64,000 nt of DNA from Acanthosoma haemorrhoidale. Taxonomy: Eukaryota > Arthropoda > Insecta > Hemiptera > Acanthosomatidae. A program made the position numbers and the translations under genes. Below, one piece after another: positions 12,561-24,125 of the stretch (its first letter is position 1; each line of letters opens with the position of its first letter). Under the pieces are notes generated by a model. That model was given only the letters and a program-made list of their open reading frames with translations, had not been told where the DNA came from and ran no database searches. The stretch is from positions 116,071,768 through 116,135,767 of the forward strand of contig OV884014.1 of assembly GCA_930367205.1 (NCBI GenBank). The letters are read 5' to 3'.

Positions 12561-13394
12561 ATTATTTATAATAGCAAGGGGATATGATGGGGAGAAAAAA
12601 TTATTTTTTTAAATAAAATATATTATTATTTTTTCTTTCATACTTCCCGTTCTTTTATTTATAATACTTGTACAATAGCAGAGCTCCCCGCCCCCTTTGC
12701 TTGACAATAATATTGGCACACAAATGTACAGGAATCACAATGCTTTATATTGGGGATTCCCCAGGCAGTTTCCTGACTAGTTGTTTTCCTATATATGTAT
12801 CCCTGCATGATAATATACGTCACTTTTCCCGGAACGTGCCCGGAGTTGAAAGTGTCCAGGCATTGCTATTCTCGTCAGATGGCGCGATTTGAATCGATAT
12901 TCTCAAGCGAAAGTTACCAGCGGGACCTAAAGAAAAGCCAACAATTTATTCTTGGAAAAAGGTTTTTTATCGACGTCTCCTAGGCTACATGTCAATCTGA
13001 CACAAGGCGTCGCACAATGAATTGCCTATAGTACAAGTTATTTTGGACAAAATTCAATTTAAAGGATCGATCAGTTTGAAGATCCCATGACAATACCCCC
13101 CCCCCCTCATAATTCAAGTAATAATTATAAGTTCTTATTATTATAAATAAGTTCCTATTTTTTTTTTTGTTTTAGATTACGATTTTGAAGTAAAAAATAC
13201 CCAATCATTTCCCTATTAAATAAAATCTCTCGATTCTACGCACTACTATTTACTGAACTTCAAATGCGTAATCTACACTCCATAGAACTTAAATCACCCA
13301 ATTTTGGTATCAATCAGACAATTCTGAAACGGAATACGATTTTTGTTCACCTTGTTTTGGATACCGCTCACTTTGCGTTGAGACGAAAATCACT
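12561..13394. other. no recognised gene
   Basis: AT-rich with a C run near 13090. The open frames at 12668-12983 have no recognisable content. Confidence 0.45.
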
Positions 13395-13405
13395 TATTTC
13401 GAATA

Positions 13406-13878
13406 ATTGATAAAAACAACTTGGGAAATAAGAAATTGTGTTAAATGTTTTCATTCATACCATATTAACGATTTTCATTCACTCGCTCATTCATACAGTA
13501 CTTACAAACAGCCCAAAGACCTCCCAAGTCCACATGGTTGTTACCTCCCTCGCATGCAAAAGAGGAAGCAGAGTCTTGGGAAGTTCCCCACGCTCCTCCG
13601 TCAGCCGCGTCACCGGATGAGAGCCAGCGGAGGCTGACTAAGAGCCCGAGAGCCACATACGCTCAGGAGATAATTAGAGAAACTGGCCATTGCCGGTTTA
13701 GTCTCCGATGAGGATTATAGGGATGAGTGGTTCAGTGCAATGATTGTGCTAGGGGATTAGGGTGGTTGGATAGGTTACTATGGAATTTCATGAACTTGGA
13801 AGGGATGAGTTCGAGAATGTAAGGTATATTGAGCTCATTACGAAGGGTTTTGTTTCTCACGTAATAAGGGGCATTTTC
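13406..13878 (-). mobile_element. LINE-A copy 4 with 11-bp target-site duplication
   Basis: A minus-strand 3' fragment: the family's coding end (near 13690-13878) and UTR. The extreme 3' tail motif is missing, and the UTR starts at TTGGGAAATAAG (13421). A perfect 11-bp repeat TATTTCGAATA lies at 13395-13405 and 13879-13889. Confidence 0.88.
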
Positions 13879-13889
13879 TATTTCGAATA

Positions 13890-15190
13890 TGAATAAAATG
13901 TAATAATCATAACTGTTACATGATATATTAATGTTATTTTCTTTTCTTTTCAGGTAAGTAATATGCGTGCTTGAACCGTACTAGAGAAATGATTCTTCTG
14001 AAGGTGAAGTCATTATTTATGTAATAGAGTAATACTGAAATAAAAAGCCTCCGAATATTTTTCAAAACATTCCAGGCTATATTGCTAATTCACACTTTAA
14101 TTTTTCTTCCTTGACAGGATTACATGACAGTAAACATAGGGTTATTAATTGGTATGAAAAAGCTAAGAGATAAGAAGGTTATAAATAAACGTTGTAATAA
14201 TCGACTTTTTGCGAACTGATTTATTCACTTTATTTAAACCACTTTTTAGACTTAGTTTACTTTTCATGATGCCCACATAAGTGCGATCGAGTAATTATCG
14301 TTTTTTTTATTAGAACTTGTACGTAGTTGTGAAAGTTATAAACACTTATAGGAAAGTTTTGCTCAAGTTTAAATAATGCTTGTTTTTAAAATGTAATTGA
14401 AATTTGTATGTACTCCGGGATAAATTCTTTGTCGGCATATGAGAACCAGCCGAGGACTCGGATGCTAATAAGTGCATTTTAAACCATGATGATAGACGGA
14501 GCAGGCTCGCTACAAATAGCCGCAATTACAAAAGTTATTTCACGTCCTTATTAAGATGAGTGTTTAACGAATTTATTGCAGTAATTATTGTCAGCTGATC
14601 AATTTTATATTTGTAAAATAACATATGGCCTCCCTTGCCAGAAAACTACTAATGGCTACCACATTTTTTTTTCACTAACTACCAGGCAGATAAATAATTA
14701 GTATCAGGAAATGTTTAAATTACATCAGGCAGTAGTGTATCATCACAACCCACCCTTTAATGTATCAAACTACTTTTGCATGACATACCCTCAAGACTTT
14801 CCAAGTTCTCTTGTCAATCCTTAACGGATGAGCACTCGTCCTCTAATTCCTTACTCGTCACCTAAGGATTTATTGTCAATAGATAAGTGAGGCCCTAGCA
14901 ACCATCCCTACTCCATGTCGTGATCGTCTGGGGCTCTCTTACCCCCCCCCCCCCTCTCTCTCTCTCTGGTTAACGTGGTGAACGATCGGAGACGTTTTCG
15001 TAGGAACCATGCTCGATGGAGAATGTTTATTTGCAGCATATATCCTCTGGTTGAGGTGTATCAAAAATCGTTGTTCGATCATAATTCCTTATTACAATAA
15101 ATTTATGTATATATATTATATTATTTTAAAATTATTTTGTTTTACTGACTTTATATTGCTTTATAAATGATAACATTGCAGCCAATATAA
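13890..15190. other. no gene; poly-C/CT microsatellite
   Basis: AT-rich. At about 14942-14968 a C run passes into a CT dinucleotide repeat. Nothing else recognised. Confidence 0.6.
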
Positions 15191-15222
15191 TTTTTTTTTT
15201 TTTTTTTTTCTTAGCTCTCAAA
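15191..15222 (-). repeat. retroposon tail F, copy 1 (T run plus CTTAGCTCTCAAA)
   Basis: A run of 19 T followed by CTTAGCTCTCAAA. Read on the minus strand this is TTTGAGAGCTAAG followed by poly(A), the shape of a retroposon 3' end. The same junction occurs at 49406-49439. Confidence 0.6.
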
Positions 15223-16774
15223 TTTTTAAGATAGATAAGGGAAAAATAAAGGAAAATATAATTATTATTATAAACCAAACTATATATATCTTTAAAAAGT
15301 CTGTAACCACAAATAAAAATAATTAAAAGCCGTTGAGTGTGATTTTGACTCAGTCATACATATTTTACTTGTTTTTTGTAAATTTCTGCCGTTACTAAAA
15401 AAATACCTTTTACAAAAATATATATAATTTTTTGATAACTTAATTTTTATGATAGTTTCGAATTGTTTTGTTTTTCTTAGGTACTATCTTTAATTATTTC
15501 TAATCAATGATGCCTGATATTGTTGAATCTTGGACGTAATTTGGGTGATGCGTAATTAATATGCTTTTTAAAATTTCTGATTGCACCAATAATTTGTATC
15601 ACGAAGTAATTTGTAAGCACGATATTTTGTGATGTTTCCTTCAATTATGGGTTCGTCACGTTTGCGAACAAGATATTAATGATATTTTTAATTACTTTTT
15701 TTTTTATAATTATAGTCCACCAGAGTCCCAACACATCAATCAAGAGTTCTTTATTTTGTTGCCCTACTCCAGAAAAATATTTTTATTTTATTATCAAAGG
15801 TTTGATCAATAATTAACTTTTATGAAACCTCGGTTTTCAAATGGATCCTGCTTGTAAAACTTCATGTTTATAAGTTAAACATGGGACATGGCAATCAATA
15901 GACAGACAAAGATATTAAAATCGAGCCCTTATTTCTGTTTGAAAGTAAAGTCAATGGCAGTTATGAACCTTTCCCTTAAATATTTTCATACCAAAAATGT
16001 CAGGTCAGATGAAATTTATTATGAATTCATGCTCGCTAAATTACTTTGATGTCTTAATTAAACTCTTTGACAGGGGGGGAGAGGTGAGGTTTTAAGACCT
16101 TGCTCTTTGAACGACCCTCTAAGCACTTCAGTGACACGGACTTAAAAAGGCTCGCGTTTTGTAAATGACATTAATTTTCGCCTTTTAGTAAGTAGCCAAG
16201 AGCTGCTTGTACACAAACAACTTACCTCACTAAAACCGCCGGAAGTTATGTTATGTGCTTGCCTAAAGCATTATACAACATGAGCCATAAACACCTTACA
16301 TTAGACATTATACGGGGTCGTGTGTTTGCAGTTTTTGGCAAAGTCGCAGCGACTTCCTTGGACATCTAACTTATTATTCATGAAGTCCCTTGCCAGCCGC
16401 TTCCTCACTTCAGAAATCACGATTTCTCCTACACTTAGTGCTCATCGACTCTGGGATTATTTCTCAACTGAGAATATCCCATTTTCGGTATTAATGCGCA
16501 ATGAATGTGTCAATTATAGCTGATTCAAAAATCATTAGTCTCATAGCGTATTCAAATTATCACCGGCAAAAATTTTGTTACCTCCTATATCTATTAAATT
16601 ATTAAACCAAAAAAAATTATATTAGAATGTACCTCTTCTTATCAATTTATTTTTATCAACTCAACCATTTAACCTTTATACAATATTTATTAATGTTAAT
16701 TTTATCAATTGATTATTTAAAAACCGGGACCAAACACTACACAGACTTTCATAACTACAAAATTTATTATTAGG
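15223..16774. other. AT-rich, no recognised gene
   Basis: No motif or repeat recognised. The 67-codon open frame at 16320-16523 has no recognisable content. Confidence 0.5.
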
Positions 16775-17275
16775 GACCGCTAACTACTTAAGATAAATCA
16801 CCCTGTACCCTATGGTATATATATTGTAAATTATTTTAACAAATGTAAATAACATTACCAAACCATAAATCATTATAAATGTTGTATACAATAAAGACGC
16901 AGCTGCAGGTCAATTAGTTAAGAGGCTGGGAACCCTCACCCTCGACCCAAGAGCAGGTGGCCCTGCAAATTTACCTAGTAGTGTCTCCCATGGCAATCCA
17001 GTCTGCCTCTCTCTGGTTCACACTCGCCTTTGGGATCCGGACGGTTTTCGCCTACCCTTAGATACCGAGTGTGAATTCGTGGTCATTCCAAGACCACATA
17101 AACTACCTATAATAGCTACCCTATACCTCTTCTCCTGAACATAGTGCACTGTCGGGGCACGTACCTATCAGATAAGAAGTCAGATAGCTCAGTAGTAAGA
17201 CCCGTCATGAAGCAATTGTCCAGGCCATAAACTTAATCAACCCTCACTTCGTCACTCGTGACGACCCGACATGAT
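16775..17275 (+). repeat. unclassified repeat C, copy 1, with a nested insert
   Basis: The outer parts (16775-16867 and 17140-17275) match, on the opposite strand, the sequence at 23808-24045. The middle is absent there. The right part contains GATAGCTCAGTAG, which resembles an RNA polymerase III A box (TRGCNNAGYNGG). That might mean a tRNA-derived SINE ancestry, but no B box is clear. Confidence 0.6.
16868..17139 (-). mobile_element. 272-bp insert inside repeat C, flanked by CATA
   Basis: Compared with the uninterrupted copy at 23808-24045, this copy carries 272 extra bases. They are bordered on both sides by CATA (16864-16867 and 17140-17143), where the empty copy has it once. The inserted sequence also occurs, diverged, at 45865-46110. 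This fits a mobile element with a 4-bp target duplication. I cannot name it. Confidence 0.6.
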
Positions 17276-18944
17276 ACATTAAAATTTAAGAACCCTCTCA
17301 TAAAAAAGAAAAAAAGAAAACAAAACAAACATTATTTACATACACTATTTAAATAAAAAGCCATCCCCAAATATTCAGCAGAGCACGCAGCGCCGCCTCT
17401 TCCTTCTCTCTCCACTCTCCCACTCTTACGACGCCTGCTCACCGACAGGAGCGATGGCTGTCGGCAGCCTTCCGAAACTCCATCCAGCAAAGCTCCCAGT
17501 GGTTCATGCCGTTTTAATCATGTGAGGTAATGAGACATCGATACATCTCAATATATACGTTCCTAACAATAACGAATGTAGAAATTACAGAAAAAATCCT
17601 CTACACACATCCTTCAAAGGGGACTCCCCCTAGTGAAAGGCTATTACTAATCCAAGATAAGTATTCTTTTATTTTTTACTTATCCTATTTTTATTATTTT
17701 GAGAGATATGGGGGGGGCGAATGTAGAAGGGAAGACAAAATACCACGAAATGCTTACTTATATTTAAATATGGGAAAAACCCACATTTTTAGACAAACAT
17801 ATTATATTTTTTTCGTTGGACCACGTTGGTTACTGAAAAAAGCTTTTTCAACACATAAAACAATTTTAGACTGTTAGCTTTCCATACTTTTTTGCGTCGA
17901 TGTTTGTAATTTGATGTTATATAGGAAAAGCTATAAAATGGATTTCGATCCAAAACTTGACCAAGCATGATAGTTAGACTGATCAATGTATTTTTCTTTT
18001 TGTTATAATGTTTGTAAATAATTTTTGTATAGCCTTTGTATCGTTGCCTATATTTCCTTATTATCAGGGCTTTAGAGCATTTCGAATTTTTGTCCACTAA
18101 TAAACTAGAGAAAAATTATGTGATATTTGCAATCACTTTTTTTGCGAAACGAATCGATTTTTTTACGAATGGGATTCCGAATCGGATTTTTTTTTTTTTT
18201 TTTTTCTACTAGCAATAGCAATCTAAAGACCACCGGCTGAGGAACCCGAAGAGTGTAAATTGGAAAAAAAAAATTAAAAGCCAGTTTCAACATTAGGGCA
18301 TGAGTTGGCCAAAACCAGAAAAAGCTGATATGCTAATTTCAGGAGAAAAAAGACGTATTTTGTCGAAAATAAAAAATGCGGGAATTTCGGATCTGAAACA
18401 TTTGCCGACCGATTCTGCAACTTAGAAATAAACCTAGCATATGAATATATACTATTATATAACACAGTTCGAATGTCGATCACTCAACAAATACTACAAA
18501 CATTTTAATTAGATCTCCATCAAACTGTCTGCTCAAATTTCCGAATGAATCCTCGAGATTCCTCGGGCTAACATACCTCCTATCCTAATAGGGTAAAAAT
18601 ATTCGCCAGTTAAAATTTGCGATGCTACTCACAAATGGCTAATTTTTATATTAATTTTTAAAGTGAGGAAATTCTCTCATAAATTAGAAATAATAGCTAC
18701 GCATTTTTGGTTTTGTTCATCCAGGAAATTATATTAGGTTTTTCGTTAATGAAAACGATGGTTTTCTGCAAAAAAATATTTTTAATGTCAACTGTCGATG
18801 TTTTGACTGACCTTGGTCAAATGTATAATAAAAGTAGAAATCAAATGTATTTGAAATTAAATTATCTCTCCGAATCAACTGAAATTGAGTTCAAGGATAT
18901 TCCACTTTCCAGGAATACCCTTTATTTATTTATTTTTGAAACCC
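17276..18944. other. no recognised gene
   Basis: AT-rich. The open frames at 17530-17877 and 17789-18097 overlap on opposite strands and have biased AT-rich codons with no known motif. A T run lies at about 18187-18206. Confidence 0.5.
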
Positions 18945-19445
18945 CAGATGTGGTTCCCTCACGGTCCATGTACTCTCTACTCCATCTTGGTATAACGATG
19001 TCTTCTAGATGCCTCTATCATAGCTCCACCAGATGGTCCTGAAGTTCTCCTTCATTCTACCAGCAACGACTCTTCCGAACTATACTATACAAGCATCCGC
19101 GCTCTTGCTTGTTCCAAGGGGTGACAGGTAAGCACTTGTTCTGCGGTACCTCCATCTCCGCAATGCGGGAAGTTGGGATCCGCACCTCTTTAATGGTCGT
19201 AAAGCTAAGGACGAAATCCGCTATGTCCGGGATATCATCTGGGAACTCCCTAGTCGGGGGAGACCCGTTTCGCTCTCGGCCTGTCCTCGACTAGGGGAAG
19301 TACTTCCTCCAAGTACTCCCCTTGGTGGTGTTGGTCCACCTGGCATTCTACGCCACTTGTTCCAATCGCACCTTCCACTTCCTAGGTTCATCTTCGATAG
19401 TCCTGCGTAGGGGGAGGTGGAGGTGCAGATGTCCTCTCTTCCAGA
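18945..19445 (-). other. GC-richer coding-like relic, unrecognised
   Basis: This island is much richer in GC than its surroundings. On the minus strand several frames stay open for 60-80 codons, including a stretch reading DIPDIADFVLSF and RIPTSRIAEMEVP. The upstream part is Pro/Arg/Gly-rich. It resembles decayed retroelement coding sequence, but I cannot place it in a family. Confidence 0.35.
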
Positions 19446-20652
19446 AATAACCATTTAAAGGACATTTTCTTAGCTTTTACACGGATCACTAAAAAATAGA
19501 ACATTATTCGTTTCCCGCCTATTTTTGGCTTGATGGAATGCGCTAATGCAAACATAAATTGAAATATATTCTACATAATAATGAATTGAGTGTCAAATAT
19601 GGGATTCGTGAATTTAGTACGGACGGAGCCAAACTTCGAGTCGGTTTTCGTCACTGAATATTTTAGATGTTAATATATTCTGAAGATGTTGTAACACCTT
19701 AATTGTTTTAGCCAGTAGATCCTTGGATTAACTATTACACTTCATTCAGTCAGAAGAATTATTAACTTTCATAAAGGATAAAGGGTCATAGAGGACGGTA
19801 GCGACGATGACTGTAAATTATTGCATAATAAAATTGTAGGAAGTAAGCTAGGTGTGTTCTGAAGAATTTCAATATATTTTGACAAACAAAAACTATTTTA
19901 CAAGTAAAACATACAGGTGAATCCAAACTATAAGTTATTCATTGGAGATGTGCCATACTGGCTTGTTAAGTAAAAGAGAGAGAAGTGTGAAATGTAGCGT
20001 TTCATTGAAATCCCAAGAGTAGAAACGTCCTTGCCACCTGAAAGTGGTTTCATTAGTTTCGCAGTGTTGAAATGTCCACGTTTAACAGGAGTGGCGAGAG
20101 TGTAAACGTTCTACCTGTAACACCATTTCAAAACTGGATGATTTGCTGCAATCGTATTGTTTTTCAGAGCGCGATAAATAACATCGAATATGGAAACCAG
20201 ATATATTTGTTAGCTTTTCATTAGAAATGGTATGACATCTAATCAATTCATTATTCTATATATTTGTGCAATACCACTATTCCTTCATGAGTATGTTCAT
20301 ACTGTGGGAATGTCTCCTTTCGTACTCAAAGTTATCGGTTGGAGGACTATTTTATTTCCCACTACGAGTGAGAATGTTGAAGCCGTTGGGAAAACACGAA
20401 ATAAAATCTTTCAAACGCGAGAGTTGGCTTCCGATTACTTGTCCACTTACTTCGCTACTTTGAAGGCAGAGCTTTTAATTCCAATAGAATTTAACAGATA
20501 ATAACGTATCACAGGAATAAATAATGGACGTTTTAAAATATTTATTAACAATCTTTTCAATTTTAATTTTGGTGGTATGATTATTTTCGGTATCGGTATC
20601 AAATCACTATCAAGTTTTACTAGGTTTAATATCGAATAAACTTACTTAATCG
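19446..20652. other. no recognised gene
   Basis: AT-rich. The 89-codon frame at 20232-20501 shows no recognisable domain. Confidence 0.45.
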
Positions 20653-21114
20653 AAAACCCTTCATAACAATCTTAATATACCTTACATTCTTGAACTCGTC
20701 CCTTCCAAGTTCATAAAATTACCTATCCAACCACCCTAATCCCGTACGTCAGTCTTTGCACTGCACCACTCATCCCTATAATCCAACACGGAGACTAAAA
20801 CGGCAGTGACCTCGTGACCTGCTATGGACGCTTAACAGTGGGAGTCTTGGCAATGGTCAGTTTCTCCAATCATGTCCTAGCGTCTGCGGCTCTCGCGCTC
20901 TTGGTCAGCCTCCACTGGCTCGTATCCGGTGAAGCGGCTGACGGAGGAGCGTGGGGGACTTCCCAAGACTCCACGTACTCTTTCGCATGCGAGGGAGGTG
21001 ACAACCATGCGGATTTGGGAAGTCTCTGGGCTGTTTGTAAATATGGTATGATAGAACAATTATCACAATTACTTATTGCCTAATAAGGCAGATTGTAATT
21101 TTAGCACAATAAAG
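20653..21114 (+). mobile_element. LINE-A copy 5, 3' fragment reaching the natural 3' end
   Basis: A plus-strand copy of the end of the ORF (AACCCTTCATAACAATCTTA at its start) and the whole 3' UTR, ending TTTTAGCACAATAAAG. It is one of the few copies with the complete 3' terminus. I do not see a clear flanking duplication. Confidence 0.85.
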
Positions 21115-21857
21115 ATGTTTCAAATATCATCAACTCACATAATTCACTCTATTTATACTATGCATTATTAATATATATATATTTGTTATAAAATATCAAT
21201 TCCTAATTTGTGCCTGTAATATATTTTTATTAGTTGAGAATAAATTTAAGTAAAGCCCAAACACTTTTGTTACAAAGTTGAATGAACTTTTACAATTACT
21301 GCGTAAGTACTACCACTTTAGTTTAATATAATAATTTACGCAGTAATAGATCCCAGTTGTTTGACTTTTCGGAAATAATATAAAAAAGTCAATTAACTCA
21401 ACAAATAATTGGCTAATTTAAGTTAGAGTGTTGATAATAAGGAGCTTAATGAAATTCTTGACGTTCCTGGTTTTATTCGCACCATAAATCAGATCCCTCC
21501 CTCCCTATTACATCCTTCTCCAGGAAGGACGCCTCCTGGAACATTCCCTTTGATTGAAGCTAATAGGAATTCTCCCTTGTGGCGTATTATTAAACGTTTT
21601 TAGTTGTTCCCTTATTGTTTTCTTCACGCTCATCAGAGGAGTTCTCGAAGCGATCGAGTCACAGTCTCGACAGAAACAATCATCATTACTTTTGAAATAT
21701 AGTTTTTTTCGGGGAGTCCTGTTAAACGTTACATACCGTCGTGTTATTGCATGTATTCTACCAACAGCAGTCCAGGTCATAGCGGTATAGGAATTTACAT
21801 TGTCGACGAATCAACAACTGAAGGTGGTGGCGTTTTTTTGGAGATAAAAACGCAATT
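21115..21857. other. no recognised gene
   Basis: The open frames 21508-21780 (minus) and 21554-21790 (plus) overlap on opposite strands and carry no known motif. TTAAACGTT occurs twice (about 21591 and 21723), hinting at an internal repeat. Confidence 0.4.
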
Positions 21858-22060
21858 CAACTAGCATCTGCCGGAGACGCATCAAGTTTTTTGACTCGTT
21901 GGAGCTCCTAACCAACCCAGTGCTAAACACTAGGACACCACCACCCCTACCGCATCGATGGCAACAGACTGTCTGAGAAAAATTAGGTTAAGAATTAGTA
22001 TGTAAGTTAGTTTTAAGTTTGATCAAAAAGGTAAGCCCATTACCTTTATTAGTCAGTTCT
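21858..22060 (+). mobile_element. LINE-B copy 2, ORF end and 3' UTR hairpin
   Basis: The coding end shows RRRIKFFDSLELLTNPVLNT and PLPHRWQQTV, then a UTR with the family hairpin at 22027-22047. The stem is AAAGGTAA / TTACCTTT. The other copies have AAAGGTGA / TCACCTTT, so here both sides of one base pair have changed together. Confidence 0.8.
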
Positions 22061-23117
22061 ATGATTGTATATAACTATCTGTAAATTGAAAGGGGCTGTG
22101 GGGGGGGGATTTAACTTGGGACTGTATAATTTAACTTCATTGTGTTACTAATATAGGTTATTAGTGGCACGTTAATAAATCTTTTTATACTTAGTAACTT
22201 TAATATTTGCGTATTCATTTATTAAGTGTTCCGACTTTGGCTCGTCACAGCAGACGTTTTTCTCTTTAACGATAGTCTTGATCGTACACTTTGTATCAGA
22301 ACAAATAAATATTCATACACCCACTTCGTTTTAAAGTAAAAACGCTATTCCCCCTTCCTCCCTAGAACTCTTTCAATAGAATCAAACGCCTGGGATAGTG
22401 TCAAGTAATCTTTTTTGGCAGCTGTACCCTTCGGAGTACCGTGATTTACGATCTACAGCCAGTAGGTAGAGTGTCCTCATGGGTAATGTATTCAGCACCC
22501 TTGACAGGGGAACGAGAATAGTGGCATAGAGCAATAAAGCCGATACGAGATAGTCCCGTCACTGCGTAGAGGAAGCCTCTAAGTACATTATCTTGCTGCC
22601 TAGCGAGGAGTGATGACAGGGCGTAGGCGACTATCGGTCCAACAGCTTTATGCCGGACGATTTGAATGCGCGATGCTCTCTGGGTCCCGGGGGTGCGTAG
22701 GTCTAGTCGCTCAAGTTGCATCTGCGACCGCAACAAGTACCATTAGACGAGAGGGCTTCCTGGGCCTTTCTCAGCTTGGAGCAATAAGGAAGTTGATCTT
22801 CTGCGGCAAAGAAACGACCCTGTGCGAATGACAATTGTTCCGAGGGCACGATGTCTATATCAAAAAGTTATAAATTAAATTGCGTGTATCATGGTAAAAA
22901 ACAGATTTAGATTTTGAGTGGTGTATTATCGGTTTTAGCCGACAAAAGAACAACGCATCCACGCGTTTTTCGGTTTCAGCTGTTTATACGAAATGTTTTT
23001 AAACGGATGTAAGGTGTTTAAAATTCACTCAGAATTAGCCATCATCTACGTACCGTTTCTTCGTAAATTGAACTCAATACTTGATAGAAGCTAATACTTC
23101 TTATAAGAAGTCCCTCA
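22061..23117. other. no recognised gene; GC-rich island 22420-22850
   Basis: The island has overlapping open frames on both strands (22446-22736 minus, 96 codons; 22610-22831 plus, 73 codons). On the minus strand the sequence AVGPIVAYALSSLLARQQDN looks protein-like, but I recognise no family. It could be a decayed retroelement segment. Confidence 0.35.
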
Positions 23118-23292
23118 CGTTTTTTTTTTTCTGGACAACGTTTCTCCATTGCTGGAATGTAGTATGTCTCACCAATTTCATCAGTATACCGTTTTGGAAT
23201 TGCTGGAGTCGCCGAGCTGTCGTATACGTCTGATGACGAAAACGTGGTGCACCATACAGCAGAGCAGCCCTGGGTACACTCTTATAAATCAT
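23118..23292 (-). mobile_element. LINE-B copy 3, reverse-transcriptase C-terminal scrap
   Basis: The minus-strand translation gives IYKSVPRAALLYGAP and RRLQQFQNGILMKLV, the same region as the plus-strand copy at 12060. It is joined directly to a LINE-A fragment at about 23295. Confidence 0.75.
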
Positions 23293-23297
23293 GAGCT

Positions 23298-23500
23298 CGC
23301 TCCTCCATCAGCCGCGTCATTGGATACAAACCAGTGGAGGCTGACCAAGGGCGCGAGAGCCACAGACGCTCAGGGCATGACTAGGAGTACCGCTATCATG
23401 TATTCATAGCAGGCTCCTGTGTGGTTTGAATGTCAGCATTTTGTCGAGATGGAAGCCTAAATATCGAACTGTCTCAGATTCAGGAAGAGGCATGGAATGA
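23298..23500 (-). mobile_element. LINE-A copy 6, fused to a LINE-B scrap
   Basis: Minus-strand LINE-A sequence in two blocks: UTR and ORF end at 23298-23415, then a block from further upstream in the ORF at about 23432-23500. The intervening coding sequence is deleted. No flanking duplication is seen. Confidence 0.75.
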
Positions 23501-23807
23501 GTTTTAGTTTGTACGTTATAGAGGTAAGACCGATCAAGATTACCCAGGTAGTTGGTATGTGGCGCTGAGGACTAACACAACTATGCTGTAATATTATCAA
23601 TAATTATTCGTTAGGACACAATGACTACAACCGCTACTTAAATCTAGGGGGCGATTGAGGATTTCCGTCATGTTTATTTTCAAGTGCTCAACTATCTTGT
23701 TTGCAAACGAGTTCCAATTTGTTTCTTGACGATTTGTTGTAAACTACGACTTGAAAAAGCTAAAATGATTCTTTAATGCAATAAGTACTGATGTCATACA
23801 TGATGTC
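23501..23807. other. no recognised feature
   Basis: Nothing recognised. Confidence 0.4.
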
Positions 23808-24045
23808 GGGTCGTCACGAGAGGGGTGCCTAGTTATCCTACCCCTGGTGACGAAGTGAGGGTTGATTAGGCTATGACCTGGACAATCGTTTCATGACGGG
23901 TCTTACTAGCTGACTCCATATTTGATAGGTATGTGCCCGACAATGCACTATGTTTGGTAATGTTATTTACATTTGTTTAAATTAATTTACAATAGAGTAT
24001 ATTTATAGTGATTTATCTTATGTAGTTAGCGGTCGCTACACATGA
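23808..24045 (-). repeat. unclassified repeat C, copy 2 (no insert)
   Basis: The reverse complement of the outer parts of the repeat at 16775-17275, including the ACCCGTCATGAA...GTCCAGG block and the TAAGATAAATCAC block. It lacks the 272-bp middle insert and so represents the empty state. Confidence 0.65.
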
Positions 24046-24070
24046 TAAGTCGCTAAGGACATAAACACGA

Positions 24071-24125
24071 CCATGGTAGCTCAGTTGGTTTGAGCACTCG
24101 ACAGTTAACGGCGATCGGTCGGGCT
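24071..24125 (+). other. possible tRNA-like A-box segment
   Basis: CCATGGTAGCTCAGTTGGTT contains a good match to the tRNA D-arm/A box, followed by GAGCACTCGACAG, as in many tRNA-derived SINE heads. The expected B box (GGTTCGANTCC) is not found at the right distance, so a working tRNA gene is unlikely. Confidence 0.4.

Noticed and set aside
17530..18097. Opposite-strand open frames of 102-115 codons
   Set aside because: Composition simply follows the AT-rich DNA and there is no recognisable motif.
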